The notes beneath the pieces were generated by a model. That model saw nothing but the letters and a program-made list of their open reading frames with translations. It searched no databases and was not told the DNA's origin. 64,000 nt of DNA, from NCBI RefSeq assembly GCF_003287935.1, contig NZ_CP030287.1, forward strand, positions 6,599,227 through 6,663,226. The letters are read 5' to 3'. The translations under genes and the position numbers were made by a program. Below, piece by piece: positions 45,880 to 54,863 of the stretch (the first letter of the stretch is position 1; each line of letters starts with the position of its first letter). The stretch comes from Streptomyces sp. ICC1 (GTDB lineage Bacteria; Actinomycetota; Actinomycetes; Streptomycetales; Streptomycetaceae).

Positions 45880-46773
45880 GTGGTACAGCGCTTCGATGTG
45901 ACAGGGGCCGATGGCGTGCGCCTGGCCGCCTGGGAGTTCCGGGCAGCGGCCGCGGAGCCGCCGAGGGAGCCCGCGGAGCCGTCGAGGGAGCCCGCCGCCC
46001 TCTTACTCCACGGTCTGATGGGCCGCGCGTTCCACTGGGCCGGCACCGCCCGCTGGCTCTGCGCCAACCGTCGCGTCGTGGCCCTCGACCAGCGCGGGCA
46101 CGGCCAGAGCGCCCGCCCGCCGGTCGGCTCCGGCGGCTCCGCCTCCTACGGCCGCGAAGCCTTCGTGGCCGATGCCGAAGCCGTCATCGAGCAGCTCGGC
46201 CTCGCCCCCGTGACCCTGATCGGCCACTCCATGGGCGCCCTCACCGCCTGGCAGCTCGCGGCCCGGCGCCCCGACCTCGTGGCGGCCCTGGTCATCTGCG
46301 ACATGCGGGCGTCCGCCCTCGGGGAGGCCTCGCAGCAGGAGTGGGAGGACTGGTTCCGCCGCTGGCCCCTGCCCTTCCCCACGCAGGACGCGGCCCGCCG
46401 CTGGTTCGGCGAGGACGATCCGCGCGTGGAGCGCCCCGATCCCGGCCGGGGCGCGTTCTTCGCCGAAGTGATGCACGAGGCCGATGACGGCTGGCGCCCG
46501 CTGTTCTCGCGCAGCCAGATGCTGACCGCGCGCGAGACGTGGGTCCACGACGCGCACTGGGAGGAGCTCGCGCAGGTCCGCTGCCCGACCCTGGTCGTCC
46601 GCGGCCTGGACGGCGAACTGGGCCGCGCCGAGGCCCAGGAGATGGTCCGGGTCCTCCCGGCCGGCCAGTACGCGGAGATCCCGGACGCCGGCCACTACCT
46701 CCACTACGACCAGCCGACCGCCTGGCGCGAGGCCGTCGAGCCCTTCCTCGACGGCATCAAGACCTCGGCCTGA
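45880..46773 (+). CDS. Alpha/beta hydrolase
   Basis: A 297-residue alpha/beta hydrolase fold protein. The oxyanion strand is ALLLHGLMGRAFHWAGTA, the nucleophile elbow is TLIGHSMGALTAWQLA with the catalytic Ser, and the terminal His is in IPDAGHYLHYDQP. Substrate unknown. I chose the GTG at 45880 because the body begins VVQRFDVTGADGVRLA there and GAAGGGGG lies upstream; the frame remains open to a TTG at 45781. A Pro/Glu repeat (EPPREPAEPSREP) interrupts the N-terminal strands. Confidence 0.87.
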   Translation: MVQRFDVTGADGVRLAAWEFRAAAAEPPREPAEPSREPAALLLHGLMGRAFHWAGTARWLCANRRVVALDQRGHGQSARPPVGSGGSASYGREAFVADAEAVIEQLGLAPVTLIGHSMGALTAWQLAARRPDLVAALVICDMRASALGEASQQEWEDWFRRWPLPFPTQDAARRWFGEDDPRVERPDPGRGAFFAEVMHEADDGWRPLFSRSQMLTARETWVHDAHWEELAQVRCPTLVVRGLDGELGRAEAQEMVRVLPAGQYAEIPDAGHYLHYDQPTAWREAVEPFLDGIKTSA

Positions 46774-46786
46774 AGGCGGTCAGGAG

Positions 46787-46841
46787 AGCCGGTCAAGAGC
46801 CGGTCAGGAGCCGGTCAGGAGCCGGTCAGGAGCCGGTGTCC
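46787..46841. repeat. Five tandem 11-bp repeats at the end of the SARP gene
   Basis: Four copies of agccggtcagg/aag and a degenerate fifth run head to tail from 46787 to 46841. The last copies reach into the final codons of the convergent regulator gene (stop at 46826-46828). Probably a slippage-prone tract. Confidence 0.75.
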
Positions 46842-49800
46842 AGCAGCGCGAGCTGCTCCGCCGGGGCGAGCTCCCCGCCCGCCCTGAACGCGGCGGCGAA
46901 GGCCTCCGCGCCCAAGGCCACCCGGGCACGGGCCGCCGCCCGGTCGGAGTCGGTGCGCTCCGCCGCCGGGAGCGGGGTGCCCACCGAGGCGCGCAGGGCC
47001 TCGGCCGTGCCCAGGAGGGACGCCGCCCGGTCGGCCGGGAGGATGCCCGCCAGACCCTCCAGGGCCAGCGCGAGGGCCCGTGGGTCCCCCGTACGGCGGG
47101 CCGCCGCCAGGCCCTCGCGGTGCAGGGACTCCGCCGCGGCCGGGTCCGCCCGCAACTCCGCCGCGTAGCCCAGCTCCGCCAGGACCAGCGCCGCCCCGGA
47201 GTCCACCCCGAGCCGCCGGTTCCACGCGAGCCACGGCCGCAGCCGGGCCTCGGCGCCGTCCAGATCGCCGGCCCGCCGCGCGCCCAGCGCCAGCCCGAGC
47301 TCCGCGAACTGCTCCGCCGGCCGGTGGCACTGCTCCACCGCCAGCCGCAGGGCCCGCCCGTGCAACTCGGCCGCGCCCGCGAGATCGCCGGTCAGCAGCG
47401 CGATCCGCCCCTGCCGGGCCAGCCGGAACGAGGCGTGCGTCCACAACTCCAGCTCCTGCGCGTCCCGTACGCCGTCCTCGTGCAGCCGGGCCGCCGCCGC
47501 GTAGTCACCGGTCACCTCGGCGAGGATGCCCAGCTGCTCGGAAGCCTGCAGCTGCCCCCACCGGTCCCCGAGCTCGGCGAACATCGCCGCTGCCGCCTCC
47601 GCGTTGCGGCGCAGCTCCACGAGGTCGCCGTCGTAGAGCGCCCGCGTCGCGAGCGTGAGCAGCGCGACGGCCTCGCCCCACCGGTCGCCGGCCTCGTGGA
47701 ACTGCCCGGGGAGCAGGGTGAGTTCGCCGCCCGGGCTACCGGACCCGAAGCCGCACCGCGCGTAGGCCAGCAGCCAGCGCCCCCGCAGGTCGGCCCCGGA
47801 GAAGTCCCGGTCCAGCAGGCTGTCGTCCCCGCCGAGCAGCGAGAAGGCGGCGTGCCGGACCGCCGAGCCCGCCGCCCCCGTGGCCTCGACGGCCTCCCTG
47901 ACACGGCCGCGCAGGAACCAGTACCAGGTCTGCGCCTCGACCAGCCGCAGCCCCAGGGCGCCCGGCCCCGCGTGCTCCAGTGCGGCCCGGGTGTTGGGGC
48001 CCTCCCGGTCGAGCCGCCGCAGCCATTCGCCCTGCTCGGGCCCGTGCAGGCGCTCGGCCGCGCGCTCCGCGAGCCCGGTGTGGTACTCCGCGTGCCGCTG
48101 CCGGGTCGCCCAGGTCTCGCCGGCCGCGTCCAGCCGCTCCAGCCCGTACGCCGCCACCGACTCCAGCAGCCTCAGGCGCGAGTCCCCGTACGCCGAGGCC
48201 ACCAGCGAGCAGTCCACCAGCCGCGTGACCAGGTCGAGGACCTCCTCGGCGGCCACCTCCCCGCCCGCGCACACCTCCTCGGCCGCCTCCAGCGTGAACC
48301 CGCCCGCGAACACCGACAGCCGGCGCAGCACCGTCGATTCCGCCGGGGACAGCAGCTCCCAGCTCCAGTCGATCACCGCGCGCAGCGTGCGCTGCCGGGC
48401 CGGGGCGTCCCGGCGCACCTGGTTGAGCAGCCGGAACCGGTCGTGGAGCCGCTCGGCCAGCGCCTCCACCCCGAGCACCCGCACCCGTGTGGCGGCCAGC
48501 TCCAGCGCGAGCGGGATGCCGTCCAGCCGGCGGCAGATGAGGGCGGCGGCCTCGGCGGTGGCGGGGCCGAGGGCGAAGCCGGGGGCGGCGGCCGCGGCGC
48601 GGGCCGCGAACAGCGCCACGGCCTGGGCCTCTTCGAGCGGTGCGACGGCTTGGAGCACCTCGCCCGAGAGTGCGAGCGGCTCCTGGCTGGTGGCGAGGAT
48701 CCGCAGGCCGGGGGCGCGGCGCAGCAGCCGCTCGGCGAGGGCGGCGACGGCCGGGACGAGGTGTTCGCAGTTGTCGAGGACGAGCAGCGCCGTACGCCGC
48801 CGCAAGGCCTCGGCGAGCCGGTCCTCCAGGGCGCCGCCGCCCGCGTCGTCCTCGCGCACCCCGATCGCGGCGGCCACCGTGTCCGGGGTCAACGGGGCGG
48901 TCGTGCCCGCGAGTTCCACGAACCACACGCCGTCGGGGTACGCGTCCTCCAGCCGGGCCGCCGCGGCGAGCGCGAGCCGCGTCTTGCCGACGCCGCCGGG
49001 CCCGGTGAGCGTCACCAGCCGGCCGGCCCCGAGCGCCGCGCACACCCGGTCGACGGCGTCCTCGCGGCCCACCAGCGAGCTGACGGGGGCGGGCAGGTTC
49101 CCGCCCCGCGGCCGGCCGTCCGGGCCGCGCCAGCCGTCCGGGCCGCGCCACGCGTCCCGTCCCGCCCGGGCTGCCGGTCCGGCCTGGGCTGTCGGGTCCA
49201 GAGGCATCGCCGGGGTCACGGCCGCTGCCGGGCCCGACAGTTCGGGGTCCTGCCGCAGGATCGCCCCGTGGAGCGCGGCGAGCTCCGCCCCCGGGTCGAT
49301 GCCGAGTTCCTCGGCGAACAGCTCGCGCAGTTCCCCGTAGACGGCGAGCGCCTCGCTCTGCCGGCCCGCGCGGTACAGGGCGCGCATCCGGCTGCCGCGC
49401 AGCCGCTGGCGCAGCGGGTACCGCTCGACCAGGCCCGCCAGCTCATCGGCCAGCGCCTGGTGTCCGCCGAGTTCGAGGCGGGCCTCGGCCAGGTCCTCGT
49501 ACGCCGTGATCCGCTGCTCCTCCAGCCGGGCCGCCGCCGCCCGGGCGAACTCCGCGTCGCGGAAGTCGGCGTAGGCGTCGCCCCGCCACAGCCCGAGCGC
49601 CCCGGCCAGCAGCTCCGCCCTGGTGCCCGGCTCCGCCTCCGTGCGGGCGGCCGCCGCCAGCTCCGTGAACCGGGCCGCGTCCACGGAGGCGGCGGGCGCG
49701 TGCAGGGCGTAGCCCGCCGGACCGTACGTGACCAGGGCGCGGGCGCCCTCCTCGGCCGCGGCGAGGGTGCGGCGGAGCTGGGAGACCTTGGTCTGCAGGG

Positions 49801-49993
49801 TGTTGCCGGGGTTGCCCGGGGCGGCGCCGCCCGCATCGCCCCACAGGTCCTCGATCAGCCGGTCCACCGGCACGGGCCGCCCGTCGCGTACGAGGAGGGC
49901 GGCGAGCAGGGCCCGTACCTTCGGCTCCCGCACGGGGACCGGGGTCCCGTCATCGGTCCGCACGGTCACTGGCCCCAGCACCTCGAAACGCAT
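46826..49993 (-). CDS. Large SARP/AfsR-like regulator with NTPase and TPR domains
   Basis: A 1055-residue transcriptional activator of the type controlling secondary metabolism. Domain order: OmpR-like winged helix (about 1-90; REPKVRALLAALLV), bacterial activator domain (about 95-240), NB-ARC/STAND ATPase (Walker A TLTGPGGVGKTRLALAAA near 330; LLVLDNCEHLVPA; RRLSVFAGGF), then TPR-like helical repeats to the end. The start ATG is 49993. It is divergent from the oxidoreductase gene at 50163 across a 169-base spacer, a common place for its operator. The last codons lie in a tandem repeat. Confidence 0.92.
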   Translation of the reverse strand: MRFEVLGPVTVRTDDGTPVPVREPKVRALLAALLVRDGRPVPVDRLIEDLWGDAGGAAPGNPGNTLQTKVSQLRRTLAAAEEGARALVTYGPAGYALHAPAASVDAARFTELAAAARTEAEPGTRAELLAGALGLWRGDAYADFRDAEFARAAAARLEEQRITAYEDLAEARLELGGHQALADELAGLVERYPLRQRLRGSRMRALYRAGRQSEALAVYGELRELFAEELGIDPGAELAALHGAILRQDPELSGPAAAVTPAMPLDPTAQAGPAARAGRDAWRGPDGWRGPDGRPRGGNLPAPVSSLVGREDAVDRVCAALGAGRLVTLTGPGGVGKTRLALAAAARLEDAYPDGVWFVELAGTTAPLTPDTVAAAIGVREDDAGGGALEDRLAEALRRRTALLVLDNCEHLVPAVAALAERLLRRAPGLRILATSQEPLALSGEVLQAVAPLEEAQAVALFAARAAAAAPGFALGPATAEAAALICRRLDGIPLALELAATRVRVLGVEALAERLHDRFRLLNQVRRDAPARQRTLRAVIDWSWELLSPAESTVLRRLSVFAGGFTLEAAEEVCAGGEVAAEEVLDLVTRLVDCSLVASAYGDSRLRLLESVAAYGLERLDAAGETWATRQRHAEYHTGLAERAAERLHGPEQGEWLRRLDREGPNTRAALEHAGPGALGLRLVEAQTWYWFLRGRVREAVEATGAAGSAVRHAAFSLLGGDDSLLDRDFSGADLRGRWLLAYARCGFGSGSPGGELTLLPGQFHEAGDRWGEAVALLTLATRALYDGDLVELRRNAEAAAAMFAELGDRWGQLQASEQLGILAEVTGDYAAAARLHEDGVRDAQELELWTHASFRLARQGRIALLTGDLAGAAELHGRALRLAVEQCHRPAEQFAELGLALGARRAGDLDGAEARLRPWLAWNRRLGVDSGAALVLAELGYAAELRADPAAAESLHREGLAAARRTGDPRALALALEGLAGILPADRAASLLGTAEALRASVGTPLPAAERTDSDRAAARARVALGAEAFAAAFRAGGELAPAEQLALLDTGS

Positions 49994-50162
49994 GCGCCCC
50001 ACGGTACTTCGGGCCCGTCAGAGGGGCGCGGGCGGACGGCCGGTGGCGCACGGGCGGCCCGTGCGTGACGCGTGCGCGGCCCGTGCGCGGCACTGGACAG
50101 GGTGTTCCTGTGACCGCGACCGAGCGGCCGCCACCGCCACCGCCACCGGAAGGAACAGTCGG

Positions 50163-51317
50163 ATGACCAGCACCGAGACCGCCGCCGAGATCCGCGCCGC
50201 GATCCCCACCGGGACCGCCTCCGCGATCCCCGCCGAGATCCGCGCCGCGATCCCCGCCGAGACCGTCTCCCGTGAGATCCGCCTCGCCGCCCGCCCCGTC
50301 GGCGAGCCGGGCCGCCACCACTTCGACCTGGTCACCACCGAGGTCCCGGAGCCCGCCGAGGGACAGATCCTCGTCCGCAACACCTGGATGTCCGTGGACC
50401 CGTACATGCGCGGCCGGATGGACGACGCCCCCTCCTACATTCCGCCGTTCGCCCTCGGCACGGCCCTCGAAGGCAGCGCGATCGGCGAGGTCGTCGCCTC
50501 CCGCGCGGCCTCGGTGCCGGTCGGGGCGACCGTCTCGCACTTCCTCGGCTGGCGGGAGTACGCGGTCCTCGACGCGGCCGCCGCCACCGTCGTGGACCCC
50601 GCGATCGCCTCGCCGTCCTCGTACCTCGGCCCGCTGGGCACCACGGGTCTGACTGCGTACGCGGCGCTGACCCGCACCGCCCCGGTCAAGGAGGGGGACG
50701 TCGTCTTCGTCTCGGCGGCGGCGGGCGCGGTCGGCAGCGTCGCCGGGCAGCTGGCGCGGCGCCTGGGGGCCTCCCGGGTGATCGGCTCGGCGGGCGGTCC
50801 GATGAAGACGAGGAAACTGCTGGACGCGTTCGGCTACGACGCGGCCGTCGACCACCGCCGCGGCGACCTGCCCGGCCAGCTCGCGCAGGCGGCCCCCGAG
50901 GGCATCGACGTCTACCTCGACGCGGTCGGCGGGGACCACCTCCAGGCGGCCATCGGCGCGATGCGCCAGGGCGGCCGGATCGCCATGGTCGGCGCGATCA
51001 GCGGCTACAACGCCACCGCTCCGGCGGTGGGCCCGGACAACCTCTTCCGGGCCGCGGCCCGCGAGGTGACCCTGCGCGGGATGCTGGTCTCCAGCCATTT
51101 CGACCTGTTCCCGGAGTGGATCGGGCGGGCGGCGGGCTGGCTGGCGGACGGCAGCCTGCACGCGGAGGAGACCGTCGTGGACGGCATCGAGCACGCCGCG
51201 GAGGCCTTCCTGGGCATGATGCGCGGCGCGAACACCGGCAAGATGCTGGTCCGCCTGGCCCCCGCGGCCCCCGCGGCCGCCTCCGCCGCAACCGCCACCG
51301 CCGCCGGTACCCGGTGA
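50163..51317 (+). CDS. NADP-dependent medium-chain oxidoreductase (leukotriene B4 dehydrogenase/CurA-like)
   Basis: A 384-residue zinc-free medium-chain dehydrogenase that reduces enone double bonds with NADPH. Features: VRNTWMSVDPYMRGRM, GPLGTTGLTAYAAL, the nucleotide-binding VSAAAGAVGSVAGQLAR and the late MVGAISGYN. The first 40 residues contain a repeated unit (EIRAAIPTGT and EIRAAIPAET) not found in most family members and probably disordered. GGAAGG precedes ATG 50163. The stop overlaps the start of the flavodoxin-fold gene (GTGA). Confidence 0.9.
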   Translation: MTSTETAAEIRAAIPTGTASAIPAEIRAAIPAETVSREIRLAARPVGEPGRHHFDLVTTEVPEPAEGQILVRNTWMSVDPYMRGRMDDAPSYIPPFALGTALEGSAIGEVVASRAASVPVGATVSHFLGWREYAVLDAAAATVVDPAIASPSSYLGPLGTTGLTAYAALTRTAPVKEGDVVFVSAAAGAVGSVAGQLARRLGASRVIGSAGGPMKTRKLLDAFGYDAAVDHRRGDLPGQLAQAAPEGIDVYLDAVGGDHLQAAIGAMRQGGRIAMVGAISGYNATAPAVGPDNLFRAAAREVTLRGMLVSSHFDLFPEWIGRAAGWLADGSLHAEETVVDGIEHAAEAFLGMMRGANTGKMLVRLAPAAPAAASAATATAAGTR

Positions 51318-51940
51318 GCGCCGCCCTGGTGGTCGTGGCCCACCCCCGCGCCGACTCGCTGACCGTCCAGTTGGCCCGCCGCGCCGTGGCCCGGCTGGAG
51401 GCCGAAGGCCATACGGTCGACCTGCTCGATCTGCACGCCGAGGGCTTCGACCCCCGGATGGGCCCCGAGGACGAGCCGGACTGGTCCGACCCGGACAAGG
51501 AGTACTCCGCCGAGACCCGGGCCCACATGGCCCGGATCGCCGCCGCCGACCTGCTCGTGGTGGTCTTCCCGCTCTGGTGGTTCGGCCTGCCGGCCCTCCT
51601 GAAGGGCTGGATCGACCGGGTCTGGAACAACGGCTTCGCCTACGGGCGCCCCCGCCCGGCCCTGAAGGGCAAGCGGATGGTCTGGATCCCACTGGTGAGC
51701 TACCCGCGGGCGAAGTTCGAGGAGTTGGGCTGGGACGGGCCGGTGGAGCGCCTGCTGCGGGTCGGCATCTCGGAGTACTGCGGCATCGAAGGGGCCACCG
51801 TCCACTTCGTCCACGACTCCCTGACCGCGGGCGCGTCGGCCCTCGCCGAGGCCGACGCCGCCCTGGCCCCGGCGCTGGCCCCGGCGTTGGCGCAGGCGTT
51901 GGCCCCGGCCCCGGCGTTGGCCCCGGGCGGTACCGCTTAG
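51314..51940 (+). CDS. NAD(P)H quinone oxidoreductase-like flavodoxin-fold protein
   Basis: A 208-residue protein of the NQO1/MdaB flavodoxin fold that transfers two electrons to quinones through FMN or FAD. It shows VVVAHPRADSLTVQLARRAV at the start and FPLWWFGLPALLKGWIDRV in the flavin site. The C-terminal 35 residues are an Ala/Pro/Leu repeat (ALAPALAPALAQALAPAPAL) with no counterpart in the fold. Its TAG stop lies within the terminal inverted repeat of the palindromic element that follows. Coupled to the upstream reductase by a four-base overlap. Confidence 0.88.
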   Translation: MSAALVVVAHPRADSLTVQLARRAVARLEAEGHTVDLLDLHAEGFDPRMGPEDEPDWSDPDKEYSAETRAHMARIAAADLLVVVFPLWWFGLPALLKGWIDRVWNNGFAYGRPRPALKGKRMVWIPLVSYPRAKFEELGWDGPVERLLRVGISEYCGIEGATVHFVHDSLTAGASALAEADAALAPALAPALAQALAPAPALAPGGTA

Positions 51941-52104
51941 GCCGTCTCTTTCGGATCTTGTCGGCCGAGCCCGCGGCGTCTGGTGCCGTGCATGGCAAGG
52001 CGGAGGGGCGCTGCGTGTACTGGACGTACTCGGGCGTCCCGACAACGCGGCCAGGCGCGGTGCCGGGCGTCGCGGGCCCGGCAAGATCCGAAAGAGCCGG
52101 CCTA
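51938..52104. mobile_element. 167-bp palindromic MITE-like element with 27-bp terminal inverted repeats
   Basis: Bases 51938-51964 and 52078-52104 are inverted copies with two or three mismatches; the core is ctctttcggatcttg against caagatccgaaagag. The interior continues the pairing imperfectly (cgagcccgcggcgtctggtg against cgcggtgccgggcgtcgcgg), so the whole can fold into one long hairpin. The ends read TA-GGCC and GGCC-TA, consistent with a TA target duplication. It has no coding capacity. It supplies the TAG stop codons of both flanking convergent genes. It may equally work as a bidirectional terminator. Confidence 0.7.
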
Positions 52105-53811
52105 GCCCTTGCTGACCGCCACCAGGATCTCCGGGAGCTTGCGCGCCACCGTGGGGGCCGCGATGCGCAGGCCCGCCCAGGCGGCCAGCGTGCCCCAGGC
52201 CACGCCCAGGGGGAACAGGATCCAGCTGAGCGACTGCTGGTCCGTGACGCTGAGGTAGATGGTCAGGGCGATCACCGGGGCGCAGACCAGCGCCGAGGCG
52301 AACAGGCCGCCGACGATGCCCATCCACGCCAGGGCGCCCTGGCCGGGGGCGGCGTTCTTGAAGGCGCCGTCCGTCGGGATGGAGTACGGGAAGCGGGCCG
52401 AGGCCACGGCCCCCGTGCACAGCATCGAGCCGAGCAGGGCCAGGGCCAGGCCCAGGACGGCGAGGAAGCCGGGCCAGTCGTCGACCAGGGCGGCCGTCGC
52501 CGCCGTGACCAGCGCCGTGTAGGGCACGGTGACCAGCGCGAGGGCCAGGGCGCGGGCGCGCAGTTCCACGTACGCCTCGCGGGTGCTCGAAATGGTCTGC
52601 GCGACCATCCAGAACGCCGAGGTGTCCTGCCCGAACTGGTTGTACATCTGGGCGCCGATCATGCCCGAGCCGAAGCAGGCCAGGTAGAGCGAGCCGCTGC
52701 CCTGCAGGGCGTTGGCGACCGGGATGATCAGGCCGATCGCCAGGGCCGACACCCAGGCCGACTTGGTCTTCGGGTCGCGGACGATGTAGCGCAGCGTGCG
52801 CTGCATGGCCGCGCCCGTACGGTTGTCCGGCAGGAACGACCACACTCCGCGGGCGGTGGCGCCGGCTCCCGCCCCCCGGTCCTTCTTCGGCTTGGCCGCC
52901 GAGATCGTCGAACCGTCCGGGGTGACCATGAGTTTGGTCAGGCCGCGCTCCCAGAACCACAGCAGCAGGGCCAGGGCGGCGACGGTGACGGCCAGTTGGG
53001 CGGCCGCGACCGCGTACGCGCCCTCGCTGGCGGAGTCCACCATGCCGACGGCGGTCGCGGGCGGCAGCCAGCGGACGACGGCTTCGGCGGGCTCCAGCTT
53101 CTCCAGGCCGCCGTTCTGGAACAGTCGCTGGGCGGCGAAGTTCGCCACCTGCGCGCCCACGGCGATCAGCAGACCGCTGAGCAGGGCGAGGTCGCGCCCC
53201 TTGCGGCTGGTCAGCAGCCGTACGTTGGCCGTCGCCACCGCCCGGGCGAGCGCGACGCAGCAGAGCAGCAGGAGCGGCACGGCGAGTACGGCGGCCACCG
53301 CGCCCGCGGCGCCGTGGGCGAGGGCGATGGCCGAGCCGACGGCCAGGCACAGGGTGAACAGCGGCCCGATGCCGACGAGCGAGGAGGCCAGCAGGGCCCG
53401 TACGAGCGGACGCGGGCGCAGCGGCAGCATGACCAGCCGGCTCGGGTCGAGCGTCTCGTCCCCGGTGGGGAAGAACAGCGGCATGAACGTCCAGCCGAGG
53501 GCGAGGACCGCCGCGAGCAGGACGACGACCGAGCTCGCGTGCGCGTTGCCGCGCAGCAGGGCGAGGCTGAGCGTGACGAAGAAGGCGACGACGACGGCGA
53601 AGGCGAGGGCGCCGAAGTAGGCCGCCTTGCGCTTCGAGGAGCCCTTGAGGCCGTTGCGGAGGAGGGAGAGCTTGAGGCGGACGAAGACGGGGGTGAGGGA
53701 AACGGCCGGGACGGCCGAGGTGGCGCCGGTGCCGGTGCCGGTGGACGGCGGGGCCACGGCCGACGCCGTGCCCTGTCCCGTTCCCGGTCCCGCGGGTGCG
53801 GACGTGTTCAT
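52102..53811 (-). CDS. ABC-2 type exporter membrane subunit
   Basis: A 569-residue membrane protein with about twelve hydrophobic helices (for example YFGALAFAVVVAFFVTLSLAL and ASSVVVLLAAVLALGWTFM). The first 45 residues are a Gly/Thr/Pro-rich leader. It matches the large single-chain permeases that partner one ATPase in actinobacterial ABC-2 exporters. ATG 53811 overlaps the stop of the ATPase gene (ATGA), so the two are co-translated. The cargo is unknown. Its TAG stop falls within the MITE-like repeat. Confidence 0.88.
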   Translation of the reverse strand: MNTSAPAGPGTGQGTASAVAPPSTGTGTGATSAVPAVSLTPVFVRLKLSLLRNGLKGSSKRKAAYFGALAFAVVVAFFVTLSLALLRGNAHASSVVVLLAAVLALGWTFMPLFFPTGDETLDPSRLVMLPLRPRPLVRALLASSLVGIGPLFTLCLAVGSAIALAHGAAGAVAAVLAVPLLLLCCVALARAVATANVRLLTSRKGRDLALLSGLLIAVGAQVANFAAQRLFQNGGLEKLEPAEAVVRWLPPATAVGMVDSASEGAYAVAAAQLAVTVAALALLLWFWERGLTKLMVTPDGSTISAAKPKKDRGAGAGATARGVWSFLPDNRTGAAMQRTLRYIVRDPKTKSAWVSALAIGLIIPVANALQGSGSLYLACFGSGMIGAQMYNQFGQDTSAFWMVAQTISSTREAYVELRARALALALVTVPYTALVTAATAALVDDWPGFLAVLGLALALLGSMLCTGAVASARFPYSIPTDGAFKNAAPGQGALAWMGIVGGLFASALVCAPVIALTIYLSVTDQQSLSWILFPLGVAWGTLAAWAGLRIAAPTVARKLPEILVAVSKG

Positions 53812-54683
53812 CGCAGGACCGCCCCGCTGCCCGTGCCGTTCGCGCCCGCGCCGCCGCCGAGCCAGTCCAGCGACTCGCCCGTGGCCCGGCCCTGCGCCCC
53901 GACCAGCTCCAGGAACGCGGCCTGCAGCGAGGGCGCGTCGCCCCGTACGTCGGCCAGCGGGCCCGCGGCCCGGATGCGGCCGGCGGCCATGACGGCCACC
54001 CAGTCGCACAGCGATTCGACGAGCTCCATGACGTGGGAGGAGAAGACGACCGTGGCCCCGGAGGAGGTGTAACGTTCCAGCACTCCGCGGATGGTCTGCG
54101 CGGACACCGGGTCGACGCCCTCGAACGGCTCGTCCAGGAACAGCACTTCGGGGTTGTGCAGCAGCGCGGCCGCCAGGCCGATCTTCTTCCGCATGCCGGT
54201 GGAGTAGTCGACGATCAGCTTGTTCTGCGAACCGGCCAGGTCCAGCACGTCCAGCAGCTGCGTGGCCCGGCTGTCCGCCTCGTGGCCCGGCAGCCCCCGC
54301 AGCCGGCCCATGTAGCCGAGCAGTTCGCGCCCCGAGAGCCGCTCGAAGAGCCGCAGCCCCTCCGGCAGCACGCCGATCCGGGACTTCACCTCGACCGGGT
54401 CCGCCCACACGTCGTGCCCTGCGACGATCACCCGGCCCATGTCCGGGCGCAGCAGCCCGGTCACCATCGACAGCGTGGTCGTCTTGCCGGCGCCGTTCGG
54501 CCCGACCAGGCCGATGAACTGCCCGGCGGGCAGCACCAGATCGATCCCCGCGACGGCCACCTGCTCACCGAACCGCTTCCACAGGCCTTCCACCCGCACG
54601 GCGGCCGCACCGGACGGCGCGGATCGCGCACCGCCACCCCTCGTACCGTCGGTCCCACCCGTCGCAACGCCCTGGTCCGGCAT
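53808..54683 (-). CDS. ABC-2 type exporter ATP-binding protein
   Basis: A 291-residue ATPase. Walker A is GLVGPNGAGKTTTLSMVTG near residue 58. The signature is the divergent DYSTGMRKKIGLAAALL usual in this exporter class, and Walker B is VLFLDEPFEGVDPVSAQT. About 28 residues of Gly/Ala/Ser leader precede the domain. The stop overlaps the permease start. This looks like a complete two-gene exporter; its neighbours (Prim-Pol protein and TPR regulator) give no cargo clue. Confidence 0.92.
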   Translation of the reverse strand: MPDQGVATGGTDGTRGGGARSAPSGAAAVRVEGLWKRFGEQVAVAGIDLVLPAGQFIGLVGPNGAGKTTTLSMVTGLLRPDMGRVIVAGHDVWADPVEVKSRIGVLPEGLRLFERLSGRELLGYMGRLRGLPGHEADSRATQLLDVLDLAGSQNKLIVDYSTGMRKKIGLAAALLHNPEVLFLDEPFEGVDPVSAQTIRGVLERYTSSGATVVFSSHVMELVESLCDWVAVMAAGRIRAAGPLADVRGDAPSLQAAFLELVGAQGRATGESLDWLGGGAGANGTGSGAVLR

Positions 54684-54776
54684 GCGCCCGCCTCTCGTTC
54701 TGTTCCCCGTGTACTGCTTCCTTCACCATAGGAGGGGGCCGGCGGGCGGGGCAGTTACGTATGTCATGAGTTTCCC

Positions 54777-54825
54777 GGCGGTTCCGTTCCGCCCGCCCCG
54801 GTGGGGAGGGCGGAACGGAACCGCC
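54777..54825. terminator. 18-bp perfect hairpin between the exporter and Prim-Pol genes
   Basis: ggcggttccgttccgccc (54777-54794) pairs perfectly with 54808-54825. It sits just past the end of the minus-strand Prim-Pol gene and is the likely terminator for it, insulating the exporter operon. Confidence 0.75.
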
Positions 54826-54863
54826 GGGGCAGGCCGCGGGACGGGCGGGTCAGCGCCCCGGGG

